Positions 54,425-62,845 of a DNA stretch of 64,000 nt are shown piece by piece. Under the pieces are notes generated by a model. The model was not told the DNA's origin and ran no database searches. It saw nothing but the letters and a program-made list of their open reading frames with translations. The translations under genes were made by a program, and so were the position numbers. Position 1 is the first letter of the stretch; each line of letters begins with the position of its first letter. Origin of the DNA: Alkalinema sp. FACHB-956 (GTDB lineage Bacteria > Cyanobacteriota > Cyanobacteriia > Leptolyngbyales > Leptolyngbyaceae); NCBI RefSeq assembly GCF_014697025.1, contig NZ_JACJRC010000007.1, positions 62,001 through 126,000 on the forward strand. Direction: 5' to 3'.

Positions 54425-54504
54425 TCTTCCCTATCGAGAAGATGTCAGAGGTTAACCCCTCCACACAATCTTCCAATAGACCCAAACATTCAAGGAAATT
54501 CGCA

Positions 54505-55194
54505 ATGAAACTTGCTCAACTGACCTCCTCCCTCGTGATTGCTTCTACCCTGTTTGCAGCCTTTGTTCCCACTGCCAAAGCTGATGATCTTGCTAGCCAA
54601 ATGGTGGGTAAAGTTCAATGCAGCACTGGCGATGTCGCTCTGGGAAATAATATTCAAAATAATGTGAATAAGAGCGATCGTACCTGGGACTTGTCTAAGT
54701 CTGGCAACAGCGCTTCTTCCAGTAACTCCAACAGCAGCAAATCAAGCAATTCTAGCAGCAAAGCCGGTGGTGGCGGTGGTTTCAGCGTCTTTGGTATTGT
54801 TGGTGCCAATGGCAATGGCAGCTCTGCCGACAGTAAATCCTCTAGCTCCAATCAATCCAGTGCCTTCAGCGGCAAGAGTGCCTTCAGTAACCTAAACAAA
54901 GGTACCTCTTCCTCCTTCAGCGATAAGAGTTCTTCCACCGTTGTGGTTGGCAAAGTCAGCAATTGCGATTCCAATAACGCGGCAATGGCTGATATGTTCA
55001 AATCGCAAAAAGCATCCGAAATGAATGCAGACAACAACCGAACGGATATTCAAATCAACAACACCAACAATGAAACCTCTCGGAAACGAATTGACGCGGA
55101 AGTTAACATGAATCGTGACAATAACAAAACTCAAGTGGAAATGTTGGATATGCAGCGCCGAGGTGGCCAAGTGCAAAACCTAATTAAGTGGTAA
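54505..55194 (+). CDS. Secreted Ser/Asn-rich low-complexity protein
   Basis: I do not recognise the family. The 229-aa product has a Sec signal peptide (MKLAQLTSSLVIASTLFAA, cleavage after AKA), a short VGKVQC segment, and a long Ser/Asn/Lys/Gly-rich stretch (residues about 60-140). A second VGKVSNC segment and an Asn/Asp/Arg-rich C terminus (NADNNRTDIQINNTNNE) follow. The two VGKV...C elements look like a duplicated motif and hold the only mature cysteines, so a disulfide is possible. AAGGA precedes the ATG at 54505. A strong terminator follows. It could be a cell-surface or sheath component; that is a guess from composition. Confidence 0.65.
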   Translation: MKLAQLTSSLVIASTLFAAFVPTAKADDLASQMVGKVQCSTGDVALGNNIQNNVNKSDRTWDLSKSGNSASSSNSNSSKSSNSSSKAGGGGGFSVFGIVGANGNGSSADSKSSSSNQSSAFSGKSAFSNLNKGTSSSFSDKSSSTVVVGKVSNCDSNNAAMADMFKSQKASEMNADNNRTDIQINNTNNETSRKRIDAEVNMNRDNNKTQVEMLDMQRRGGQVQNLIKW

Positions 55195-55400
55195 ATGGAG
55201 TGGTCAAAGTGCCAAACACCAGTCCGCTGAGTTCCTGAAACCTTTGTCAGTCTGTCGTTCCCTACCATTGCTTTACTCAGTCATCATTCAACCGAGCACC
55301 TCTGTATCTATTACTACCTTGATAAGGTCATGTAGAACGTCTTGATGCAGCAAGTCTAAGCAATTCTCACAGCATTTTCATCTTGCACAACTTGCACAAC

Positions 55401-55429
55401 AAAGGGACATCGAATCGATGTCCCTTTTT
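55401..55429 (+). terminator. Rho-independent terminator
   Basis: AAAGGGACATCGA pairs perfectly with TCGATGTCCCTTT and is followed by TT. It lies 207 bp after the Ser/Asn-rich protein gene. The rest of 55195-55563 shows no gene. Confidence 0.85.
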
Positions 55430-55563
55430 CTGATTTCTGCCGCAATTACTCTGCCGCAATCCGTGGATTCTTCCAAAGGAAGATGATAGGTTGGGCAATG
55501 AAGCCGCAATCAACCCGATCGCCCGTGCTGAATTGCTTAATTCGACTGAGCGATCGCCCAGTC

Positions 55564-55974
55564 CTAGGGATTGGCTGGCTTAAACTCAAGCGACACGCCA
55601 TTCATACAATACCGCTGTCCCGTCGGCTTTGGCCCATCGGGAAACACATGGCCGAGGTGTCCCCCGCAACGGCTGCAATGGACTTCGACCCGCGTCATAA
55701 AGAACGATCGATCGACTGAAGTCTCGATCGCCCCTTCGATCGGAGCATAGAAGCTTGGCCAACCCGTCCCGCTGTTGAACTTAGTATCCGAAGTGAATAG
55801 GTCTTGCCCACAGCCAGAGCAAGCATAGGTACCGGGTTCATAGGTTTTATCTAACGGACTGGTTCCGGCCCGCTCGGTGCCATGTTTACGGAGAACCCGA
55901 AACTGCTCCGGCGTCAGAAGTTGCTGCCACTCCGCCTCTGTTTTTTGGACTTCAAACACTTTGTCAGTTGCCAT
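55564..55974 (-). CDS. msrB: Peptide methionine-R-sulfoxide reductase MsrB
   Basis: A 136-aa SelR-type enzyme that reduces methionine-R-sulfoxide in proteins. Two CxxC pairs, ACSGCG (C52, C55) and CSRCGGHLGH (C100, C103), bind the structural zinc. The catalytic Cys is C123 in GQRYCMNGVSL. FNSGTGWPSFY and GHVFPDGP complete the active site. No signal peptide is seen, so it is cytoplasmic. It is a single-gene unit with the Cax gene's terminator just upstream. Full length and well matched. Confidence 0.96.
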   Translation of the reverse strand: MATDKVFEVQKTEAEWQQLLTPEQFRVLRKHGTERAGTSPLDKTYEPGTYACSGCGQDLFTSDTKFNSGTGWPSFYAPIEGAIETSVDRSFFMTRVEVHCSRCGGHLGHVFPDGPKPTGQRYCMNGVSLEFKPANP

Positions 55975-55998
55975 GGTGGATTCACTCCGCCTAACGCT

Positions 55999-56029
55999 AA
56001 AAAAAGGGACAGAGCGATCGCCCTGTCCC
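55999..56029 (-). terminator. Terminator of the cax gene
   Basis: GGGACAG (56006-56012) and CTGTCCC (56023-56029) form a hairpin that on the minus strand is followed by seven T residues (55999-56005). The loop holds a GCGATCGC HIP1 site. Confidence 0.85.
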
Positions 56030-56102
56030 TATGATTATGCAATGAATTTTAGGGAGTCGGTTGCTAGGCAGGCGTGGGATGAGCGGACTGCCTAGCCAAT
56101 GA

Positions 56103-57221
56103 TTAACCCATGCCCGGAACCACCGGATGGAAATAAAACGCTAAGCCTAAGACTGCATAGGCTGCCAGCAAAAGTGTCCCCTCTAGCCAGTTAGATTTAC
56201 CATCGGAACTGATGGAGTTCGTAATCAGCACGGCTACGGCTACAGCCACCAGTTCAAAGGGATTAAAGTTCAAATCCATGGGCTGCCCCAGGAACCAGCC
56301 CGCAATTACCAGCACCGGAGCTACAAACAGCGCAATCTGTAGGCTGGATCCAACTGCTACGGAGAGTGACAAATCCATTTTGTCCTTCATAGCGACGGTG
56401 ACGGCAGTGGCGTGTTCTGCGGCGTTACCAATAATCGGCAACAAGATCACCCCGGTAAACAATGCCGTCAGCCCCAGCATCGAAGTTGCTTCTTCCAGGC
56501 TATCCACCAGCAACTCCGACTCGATCGCGACGCCGATCGTGCAGCAGAACAAGACAAACGTCCAAAGCGGCAGATTGGGTTGGTGGCCTTCTGATTCCCC
56601 CGCAAGACTCGCTTCGGCCATCTCGATCGCGCTCTCTTCCACCGTAGCTGCGTCATACAGATAGGTATGGGTTTTCATGGAGAATAACAGGGTCAACCCA
56701 TAGACCCCAATCAACACGATCGCCACGGCCACGGAGAGCTTTTGAATCGTGACCTCATCAATTCCGGCAGACGTGTAGTTCACCGCCGTCGGCAGCAGCA
56801 AGGCAATCACCGCCAAGTTCATCGACGATGCATTGACCCGCGCCACCACCGGCTGGAATTCCTGTTCCTTATAGCGCAGCCCCCCGAGGAGCATGGACAG
56901 CCCCATGACCAGTAGAAGGTTGCCAATGATCGACCCGGTTAAACTCGCTTTTACCACGTCGATCAAGCCTGCATTGAGGGCAACGATCGCAATAATCAGT
57001 TCCGTCGCGTTGCCAAAGGTGGCGTTCAATAGCCCCCCGAGGGTCGGCCCTGCGACCACCGCAATTTCCTCTGTCGCGGTTCCCATCCAAGCGGCCAGAG
57101 GAAGAATCGCTGCTCCCGCCGTCAAGAAGACCACTAACGAGCCCCAGTGGAGGAAATGAGCTGCGATCGAAATTGGAATAAAGGCTAGTAGCCCAAGAAA
57201 GACTAAATTTTTTAGTGACAT
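56103..57221 (-). CDS. cax: Calcium/proton exchanger (Cax)
   Basis: A 372-aa antiporter with about 11 membrane helices in two inverted halves. The two cation-binding alpha repeats are FGNATELIIAI (E74) and IGNAAEHATAV, both with the G-N-A-x-E core. An acidic loop (EESAIEMAEASLAGESEGH) lies between the halves. It exports Ca2+ from the cytoplasm in exchange for protons, supporting ion and pH homeostasis. It has its own terminator and 313 bp upstream (57222-57534) that contain two short-repeat blocks and no gene. Confidence 0.93.
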   Translation of the reverse strand: MSLKNLVFLGLLAFIPISIAAHFLHWGSLVVFLTAGAAILPLAAWMGTATEEIAVVAGPTLGGLLNATFGNATELIIAIVALNAGLIDVVKASLTGSIIGNLLLVMGLSMLLGGLRYKEQEFQPVVARVNASSMNLAVIALLLPTAVNYTSAGIDEVTIQKLSVAVAIVLIGVYGLTLLFSMKTHTYLYDAATVEESAIEMAEASLAGESEGHQPNLPLWTFVLFCCTIGVAIESELLVDSLEEATSMLGLTALFTGVILLPIIGNAAEHATAVTVAMKDKMDLSLSVAVGSSLQIALFVAPVLVIAGWFLGQPMDLNFNPFELVAVAVAVLITNSISSDGKSNWLEGTLLLAAYAVLGLAFYFHPVVPGMG

Positions 57222-57387
57222 CAGACTTCGCCAGGTGGATATGTGACGGGGTAATGGAAAAGGTGAATCGCCTTCGCTGTAGGAGGCAACTTAAGAATAC
57301 CCATGGCGATCGGTTTTAGCATGGATTTTCCCAACAGGCACGGAGAATTGCGATAGGCTGAGACAATTAGGCTAAGGCAAGGGGGGC

Positions 57388-57426
57388 ACCTAGGGAATAC
57401 CTAGGGGGTACCTAGGGGATACCTAA
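57388..57426. repeat. ACCTAGGGG-type short tandem repeat
   Basis: ACCTAGGGAAT, ACCTAGGGGGT, ACCTAGGGGAT and ACCTAAAAT follow one another, an 11-bp unit in about 3.5 copies. Confidence 0.85.
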
Positions 57427-57462
57427 AATTCCCTCCTGAAATGGCCCCTACACTAATCTCTT

Positions 57463-57518
57463 AAATTAGCAATCCCTCAAATTAGCAATCCCTCAAATTA
57501 GCAATCCCTAGTCAAATT
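57463..57518. repeat. 16-bp tandem repeat upstream of the DUF1611 gene
   Basis: AAATTAGCAATCCCTC occurs three times without change in the first two copies, plus a partial fourth, ending 17 bp before the start codon at 57535. It overlaps the place where the ribosome site should be. Confidence 0.9.
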
Positions 57519-57534
57519 AACGCCTCCGCTTGCT

Positions 57535-58590
57535 ATGTCCGACCTGTCTTGCTTTGCTAGCCCCGATCGCCGGATTGCGGTTCTCCTCCATGAAGGGATT
57601 CGTGGCACCCATGGAAAAACGGGATTGGCTCTCATCCGCTATCGCCCCGAACAGATTGCCGTGGTCATTGACAGCCAAACCGCAGGGCAATCCTTTGCCC
57701 AACTGACGGGAATTCCTTGGGATGGCCCGATCGTCGCGTCCGCTGCCGAAGCCATGGCCTACCAGCCTGATTGGTTGGCGATCGGCATTGCGCCCTCCGG
57801 TGGGGCCTTACCCGAAAGCTGGTTCCAAGAGATCCACCAAGCAGTCGCGGCGGGTTGCTCGATCGCCAATGGCCTGCATACGCCCATGGCCGCTCATCCT
57901 GACCTCAGCCCTCTGCTACAACCGGGGCAACTCATTTGGGACATGCGCCAGGAACCCCCCGGCTTGGCCGTAGGTCGCGGAGCGGCTCGCTACCTTTCCT
58001 GTCGTCGGGTTCTGACCGTCGGGACGGATATGAGTGTCGGTAAAATGTCCACCAGCCTGCAACTCGATCGGGCCTGTCGCCAACGGGGACTCAACTCCAA
58101 GTTTCTCGGAACGGGGCAGGCGGGCATTATGATTTCTGGGGAAGGCATTCCTTTAGATGCGGTGCGGGTGGATTTTGCCTCCGGCGCAGTGGAACAACTG
58201 GTTTTGAAATTTGGTAACCACCACGACATCTTATTGGTCGAAGGTCAGGGATCATTATTAAATCCGGCTTCGACTGCAACCCTGCCCTTAATGCGGGGAA
58301 GTCAGCCAACCCATTTAGTTTTGGTACACCGGGCTGGGCAGACGCATATTAGGACGTTCCCAGATACCCCCATTCCACCGTTGCAGAATGTAATAGAATT
58401 ATACGAGTCCGTTGCATTTGCTGGTGGTTCGTTTAATTCCGCAAAGGTTGTTAGTGTTGCACTCAATACAATTCACTTATCCGATGAGGAGGCGAAAATC
58501 GAAATCGATCGCGTCCAACAATCGACAGGGTTACCTTGTAGTGATCCCATTCGTTATGGCGTGGATAACTTGATCGATACTTTTCTCTAG
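57535..58590 (+). CDS. DUF1611-family protein (DgcN-like)
   Basis: A 351-aa protein of the DUF1611 family. The N-terminal Rossmann-like domain has EGIRGTHGKTGLALIRY and a LAIGIAPSGGALPESW loop. The C-terminal P-loop domain has VGTDMSVGKMSTS (residues 162-174), then GTGQAGIMISGEGIPLD and LLVEGQGSLLNPASTA. Characterised relatives act with an L-Ala-D/L-Glu-type epimerase in D-glutamate or dipeptide metabolism; no epimerase gene is next to this one. No Shine-Dalgarno is visible because the tandem repeat runs up to the start. Function is inferred from the family only. Confidence 0.8.
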   Translation: MSDLSCFASPDRRIAVLLHEGIRGTHGKTGLALIRYRPEQIAVVIDSQTAGQSFAQLTGIPWDGPIVASAAEAMAYQPDWLAIGIAPSGGALPESWFQEIHQAVAAGCSIANGLHTPMAAHPDLSPLLQPGQLIWDMRQEPPGLAVGRGAARYLSCRRVLTVGTDMSVGKMSTSLQLDRACRQRGLNSKFLGTGQAGIMISGEGIPLDAVRVDFASGAVEQLVLKFGNHHDILLVEGQGSLLNPASTATLPLMRGSQPTHLVLVHRAGQTHIRTFPDTPIPPLQNVIELYESVAFAGGSFNSAKVVSVALNTIHLSDEEAKIEIDRVQQSTGLPCSDPIRYGVDNLIDTFL

Positions 58591-58731
58591 AAAATCACAT
58601 TTCTTTTAACAAAAACTTAACTTGATCCCATTGCAGTTCTGGGATCTTCGGGGCACTCTATTTCTATAGGCAATTACTTGATCCCAAGGAAAAGCCTAAA
58701 TTTTTTTAAACCACTACTAGAGGAAACACCT

Positions 58732-58908
58732 ATGCAATCCGTCAAACAAATGACCCAGCGCAAAGTCACCGAACTATTGAACTGGCTCCATGGCGATAGC
58801 TCCCAGTTACAACAGTTGCTGGAGCAAACTCAGCAGCTGAATCCTGATAAAGATACTTCCTGGTGCATCGACAAAGTCTGGTCAGAACAACGGGCGTGGC
58901 GAGTTTGA
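58732..58908 (+). CDS. Small hypothetical protein (58 aa)
   Basis: The ATG at 58732 is preceded by AGAGGAAA, a good ribosome site; the open frame from 58678 lacks one. The product is a soluble, mostly helical peptide, with KVTELLNWLHGDSSQLQQLL and QQLNPDKDTSWCIDKVW as its main features, one Cys and a Trp-rich end. I do not recognise a named family. It lies between the DUF1611 and DUF362 genes on the same strand with gaps of 141 and 121 bp, so it probably has its own promoter. Confidence 0.55.
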   Translation: MQSVKQMTQRKVTELLNWLHGDSSQLQQLLEQTQQLNPDKDTSWCIDKVWSEQRAWRV

Positions 58909-59029
58909 CTCGATCGTTCCCTAGCCTCCTTGTCCCTCTCTACTGCAACTTGCCCGGTGTCCTTGCTGGATTCTTAATATCCAAGTTTTAATAGAAGGCA
59001 GTTTTACCGACTCGGTTGAGAGTGTTAAG

Positions 59030-59992
59030 ATGCAGCCTTCTGTCAGTCTCCTTCGTGTAACGTCCTACAATCACCAGCAGCTACGCCACAGCCTGGAAAC
59101 CCTGCTGGATCCCTTGGGTGGCATCTCAAACTTTGTCAAGTCCGGCGATCGGGTTCTCCTAAAGCCCAATCTCCTGACGGGCGCTCGGCCTACGAAAGAA
59201 TGTGTGACTCGACCAGAGGTGGCCTATTGTGTCGCACAAATGGTTTTGGAAGCGGGCGGACAGCCCTTTTTAGGCGATGGCCCCGCCTTTGGCAGTGCAC
59301 TAGGGGTTGCTAAGGCCAGCGGCTATGCCTCGCTGATTGAAGACCTCAAAGTTCCGATCATCGAATTCAAGGGCAAACGCTATGAAACGGTGAGTCAGGA
59401 ATTTAACCATTTGTTGTTGTCGAAGGAAGCCATGGATGCGGATGTGGTGATTAACCTACCGAAGGTCAAATCCCACGTTCAGCTCACCATGACCATGGGG
59501 GTCAAAAATCTGTTTGGCTGTGTTCCCGGTAAGATGAAAGCCTGGTGGCATATGGAAGCGGGCAAAGATGCCGATCGCTTCGGAGATATGTTAGTGGAAA
59601 CGGCACGGGTCATTAGTCCTGACCTGACGATCGTCGATGGAATTTTGGGCCATGAAGGCAACGGCCCCAGTGGCGGTGAACCGAAAGAACTGGGCATTTT
59701 GGGCGCATCCGCCGATGTATTTGCCCTCGATCGGGCCATTTTAGACATCGTGCAAGTTGATCCAGCGCTCGTGCCAACGATTCGAGCGTCCCGGCGATTG
59801 GGTCTCTGTCCTGAACTTGAGGCGATCGCGTTTCCCTTGATGACACCCAAGGAACTCCAAATTGCCGATTGGCAGTTACCCGTTAACATGATGCCGATCG
59901 ACTTTGGGGCACCTCGGGTCATCAAGTCTACGTTTAAACACCTGTATATTCGGTTTATTAAGGAACCCATGGCAGCCTACGCTGGACGCTAG
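59030..59992 (+). CDS. DUF362-domain protein
   Basis: A 320-aa protein of the DUF362 family. It has VLLKPNLLTGARPTKECVTR, LGDGPAFGSA, VINLPKVKSHVQLTMTMGVK (the family's most conserved region), LFGCVPGKMKAWWHM and IVDGILGHEGNGPSGGEPK. Unlike many members it has no C-terminal 4Fe-4S ferredoxin domain, as no CxxCxxC motif is present. There is no signal peptide or membrane segment. The biochemical role of the family is not established; redox or iron-sulfur biology has been suggested because of the fused forms. Confidence 0.82.
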   Translation: MQPSVSLLRVTSYNHQQLRHSLETLLDPLGGISNFVKSGDRVLLKPNLLTGARPTKECVTRPEVAYCVAQMVLEAGGQPFLGDGPAFGSALGVAKASGYASLIEDLKVPIIEFKGKRYETVSQEFNHLLLSKEAMDADVVINLPKVKSHVQLTMTMGVKNLFGCVPGKMKAWWHMEAGKDADRFGDMLVETARVISPDLTIVDGILGHEGNGPSGGEPKELGILGASADVFALDRAILDIVQVDPALVPTIRASRRLGLCPELEAIAFPLMTPKELQIADWQLPVNMMPIDFGAPRVIKSTFKHLYIRFIKEPMAAYAGR

Positions 59993-60078
59993 CCCTTCAG
60001 CCAATTTGCTGCGATTAATTGCGCTGCTGTGACTCTACGGCTGCAATCTTGTTGCACCTGAGTCCATGGCTCCTAAGA

Positions 60079-60326
60079 CTAGATAAGTCCCATCCCGATC
60101 ACCATGGCTCCCATGGTGATCAGGTGTAGCATGACGCCTCCCCAGAGATTTTGGGTTTTGAGGATGAGCCAACCATTGATCACCCCTAGGGGCAGCCCCA
60201 TTCTTTGAGGATTGTGAAGTGTCCAATCCCCCCTATCACCCAAATGGCTACAATCAACCAGAGGGTCTGTCGGAGGCGATCGGGGGCTGACGCGGCATGA
60301 TTGACTCTGGATGGATTCAGCACCAT
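60079..60326 (-). pseudogene. Remnant of a CPBP-family membrane protease gene
   Basis: From the ATG at 60326 (minus strand) the frame reads RLRQTLWLIVAIWVIGG, a first membrane helix, and ends at a TAG near 60210. In another frame, directly following, comes GVINGWLILKTQNLWGGVM with LHLITMGAMVIGMG, which is the last conserved block of CPBP (Abi-type) intramembrane proteases, then TAG at 60081-60079. The central catalytic region is missing, so this is a deletion and frameshift relic. The surrounding 59993-60613 holds no other gene. Confidence 0.5.
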
Positions 60327-60568
60327 AATGCTGCGCCTATTGCTTAAGTATTGCGCCTGTTGCTGAAACTTACCTAGAAGAAAATGCTTGCTGTCAAGCG
60401 GTACACCCTGATCCTAATGAAATCCTCAGTGGAAACGCCCAATCTTGAGTTAAGCGTTAACTAAGAACAACCGCCATTTCCGTATCACTCCCCCCAGTTT
60501 TATGTCTTTTTTGTAACTCTTGTATCGCCTTGTTACTAAGCTGTTCGATTACCATGTCAGCTAGGTAT

Positions 60569-60595
60569 CTTAAGAAAGTCACCTATTTTCTTAAG
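60569..60595 (+). promoter_or_regulatory. Hairpin in the leader of the 79-aa gene
   Basis: CTTAAGAAA (60569-60577) and TTTCTTAAG (60587-60595) are perfect inverted copies, followed by CTTTTG and, 18 bp later, the ATG at 60614. It may be an attenuator or an operator. Confidence 0.35.
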
Positions 60596-60613
60596 CTTTT
60601 GCTAAGAGTTACC

Positions 60614-60853
60614 ATGACACCTACAATGCTTCGACAACTGTGGTCTCTGGTGGAAATGAATCAGGCCACGCTGCTTCTCAATCTAGATGATGCTTCCCTC
60701 GTACAATGGCTGCTCAAGCAATTTCGAGCAGAACAATCCCTGAATGCTGAAGAAGCTTCCATGGTGGGCCATTATATTCAGTCAAAAATTCCTTTAATTC
60801 GTGATCTAGCGGGACAACGCATACCACACATGGCGCTGAGCCGTTCAGTGTAG
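60614..60853 (+). CDS. Small hypothetical protein (79 aa)
   Basis: From the ATG at 60614 the product is a soluble helical protein: MTPTMLRQLWSLVEMNQ, LLNLDDASLVQWLLKQF and LNAEEASMVGHYIQSKIPLI, ending in a basic tail. The frame extends to 60530, but that part covers a hairpin and has no ribosome site. No named family is recognised; similar short helical proteins are frequent in cyanobacteria. It converges on the membrane protein gene at 60942. Confidence 0.55.
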   Translation: MTPTMLRQLWSLVEMNQATLLLNLDDASLVQWLLKQFRAEQSLNAEEASMVGHYIQSKIPLIRDLAGQRIPHMALSRSV

Positions 60854-60941
60854 TCGTTTGCACTGGTTGTGCGGTCTAGGTTCTCTCCATTGCGATTCAA
60901 AAGCGCTTATCGAGGGCTGTTCAGAAGTCGGTGATTCGGCG

Positions 60942-61526
60942 CTAGTTGGTAGACGGACTAGTTGGCGGAAGATCGATGGGTGGCTGGGATTGGGACGATC
61001 GCAGCGTACTGGAAACTAAGACAAACCCTAGATAGGCCGGCAGAATCAAAAGAATCAGGCCAATTCCTGCGACGGTAGCCCATTTCAAATTCGCGGGTTT
61101 ACCGTAGACACTCCGATAGGGATCAATGGGCAGTAGCTCAGACTTCACCACTTCCCGCATCGCGATCGGACGCTTAAACCGGACTCGTCGATCGTCGAGC
61201 TTTTCTAACAAAATCCAACCGGCATATCCTTCTTCTTCGCACAATTTTTGCAGCACCTTGGGATCCCGAAACACATCCTGGTAAGCCCGCACAATTTTAA
61301 ATTCCCACCCCACCAGTCGAGGGTCTGTGCTGCCCTTTTGAGCTTTCGTCACAACATTTTCATCCATCGGATCGATCGTAGTTTTGGAATCATAGGGCGT
61401 TAATTGCTCTTCTTCGGTCCAATCTTGACGTTCCTTGAGTTGCTGCCACCGCAGTCCGAGACCCAAAACGAGGCCCTGTAGCCCAAGGCTCCCCATCAAT
61501 AAACTTAGTAGAGCCAGTTCGCCCAT
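60942..61526 (-). CDS. Conserved hypothetical membrane protein (194 aa)
   Basis: One N-terminal hydrophobic segment (LALLSLLMGSLGLQGLVLGL) and one near the C terminus (WATVAGIGLILLILPAYLGF) flank a soluble middle domain. That domain contains GWEFKIVRAYQDVFRDPKVL, EEGYAGWILLEKLDDRRVRF and PYRSVYGK. The product ends in a Pro/Ser-rich tail. This looks like a conserved cyanobacterial membrane protein of unknown role. It lies 107 bp downstream of ribD on the same strand; most of that gap is a tandem repeat, so co-transcription is possible but unproven. Confidence 0.65.
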   Translation of the reverse strand: MGELALLSLLMGSLGLQGLVLGLGLRWQQLKERQDWTEEEQLTPYDSKTTIDPMDENVVTKAQKGSTDPRLVGWEFKIVRAYQDVFRDPKVLQKLCEEEGYAGWILLEKLDDRRVRFKRPIAMREVVKSELLPIDPYRSVYGKPANLKWATVAGIGLILLILPAYLGFVLVSSTLRSSQSQPPIDLPPTSPSTN

Positions 61527-61553
61527 CCTGCCCTTACACCCATGCAGACCACA

Positions 61554-61633
61554 TTGATTGCAAAATCATTGATTGCGAAACCATTGATTGCGAAACCATT
61601 GATTACGAAATTAAGTGCGAAATTGATTGCGAA
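61554..61633. repeat. Tandem repeat immediately after ribD
   Basis: A 15-bp unit, ATTGATTGCGAAACC, is repeated about five times with drift between the ribD stop (61634) and the next gene. The repeat starts directly after the stop codon when read on the minus strand. Confidence 0.85.
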
Positions 61634-62758
61634 CTAGAATTTAACATATCCTTCAATCAACCAATCGGTGTCAATTGATTGTAGTCGCAGTTTTTCCAGT
61701 TGTAGCGCTTGGGTCATTGCTTGGAAGCCCAAATCGCCCACGGGGGTCGGTGCATTGACGCCGCCAATGATTTTGGGGGCAATGAAGGCCCAGACTTTTT
61801 GGACAGCCCGATCGGCGATCGCCCGTGCCGCCAAGGTGCCACCACATTCCCACAACACCTGCATACAACCCCGATCGTACAAATTTTGCATGACTGCGGC
61901 GGGGCTTAAGTCCGCTAGGGCAATCACTTCTACGCCCTGGGCTTGTAGTTTGTCATTGACCTCAGGATTTGCGCCAATTTGGGTAAAGACCAGGGTAGGA
62001 GCGATGTCCGTCTGCCACAAATTGGCGATCGTCGGCAGATCCAAGGTGCGACTCATCACCACGCGCAGGGGATTGTGATCCGTGAGGCCGTGGGTGGTCA
62101 GGTTGGGATTATCTTGACGAACGGTGTTGCCGCCGATAATGACCGCATCACAGGCCGATCGCAGTTGATGGACTTTTTGCCGTGCGGCTGGCCCCGTAAT
62201 CCAAGCACTGTGCCCCGTCGTGGTGGCAATTTTGCCATCGATCGTCATGGCATACTTCAAAATCCCAAAGGGCTGATGGTGCAAAATACGATGCGCAAAC
62301 GCTTCGTTCAATTCCTGGCAGGCGGCAGCTTCCACCCCCACAACGACTTCAATGCCCGCCTCTCGCAGCTTGGCAATGCCCCGTCCCGCCACCTGGGGGT
62401 TGGGATCTTCCATGCCAATCACCACCCGATGCAATCCTGCCGCCACGATCGCATCGGCACAGGGCGGTGTCCGACCAAAATGGCTACAGGGTTCCAAATT
62501 AACGTAGAGCGTCGCTCCCTGGGCTTGGTCTCCCGCCTGTCGCAGGGCAAAGACTTCAGCATGGGGGTCTCCCGCCCGTGGATGAAACCCTTCCCCCACC
62601 ACCACTCCGTGCTTGACAATGACAGAACCCACGAGAGGGTTAGGTGCGGTTTTTCCCAAGGCTTGTTTGGCAAGGTCTAAGCACCGTTGGAGATATTGTC
62701 GATCGATGTCATTAAACTCAGATGGCGGGAACTCAGGAGATAGATTACGACTAGACAT
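61634..62758 (-). CDS. ribD: Bifunctional riboflavin biosynthesis protein RibD
   Basis: A 374-aa fusion of deaminase and reductase. The N-terminal deaminase has zinc ligands H66 with catalytic E68 (DPHAEVFAL), C91 in NLEPCSHFG and C100 in TPPC. The reductase half has LKYAMTIDGKIATTTGHSAW and IIGGNTVRQDNPNLTT. It converts 2,5-diamino-6-ribosylamino-pyrimidinone 5'-phosphate to the ribityl-aminouracil phosphate in two steps of flavin synthesis. The ATG at 62758 is clear. No FMN riboswitch fits in the 87-bp gap upstream. Confidence 0.95.
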   Translation of the reverse strand: MSSRNLSPEFPPSEFNDIDRQYLQRCLDLAKQALGKTAPNPLVGSVIVKHGVVVGEGFHPRAGDPHAEVFALRQAGDQAQGATLYVNLEPCSHFGRTPPCADAIVAAGLHRVVIGMEDPNPQVAGRGIAKLREAGIEVVVGVEAAACQELNEAFAHRILHHQPFGILKYAMTIDGKIATTTGHSAWITGPAARQKVHQLRSACDAVIIGGNTVRQDNPNLTTHGLTDHNPLRVVMSRTLDLPTIANLWQTDIAPTLVFTQIGANPEVNDKLQAQGVEVIALADLSPAAVMQNLYDRGCMQVLWECGGTLAARAIADRAVQKVWAFIAPKIIGGVNAPTPVGDLGFQAMTQALQLEKLRLQSIDTDWLIEGYVKF

Positions 62759-62845
62759 AGTGGTGACGATGGACTGTTTCCATCCTCCCTTTAGGAGGTT
62801 GTGTCGTCTACTATACCCAAGCAGGATTCAATCCCCAAGCAGGAT

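Noticed and set aside
54180-54455. A 91-aa open frame as an intact gene
   Set aside because: It starts at a TTG right after the in-frame TGA of the HEPN relic and lacks the HEPN N terminus, so it is part of the pseudogene.
62759-62845. FMN riboswitch upstream of ribD
   Set aside because: The 87-bp gap is too short and none of the conserved FMN-element segments is visible; only a small CCTCC/GGAGG hairpin is there.
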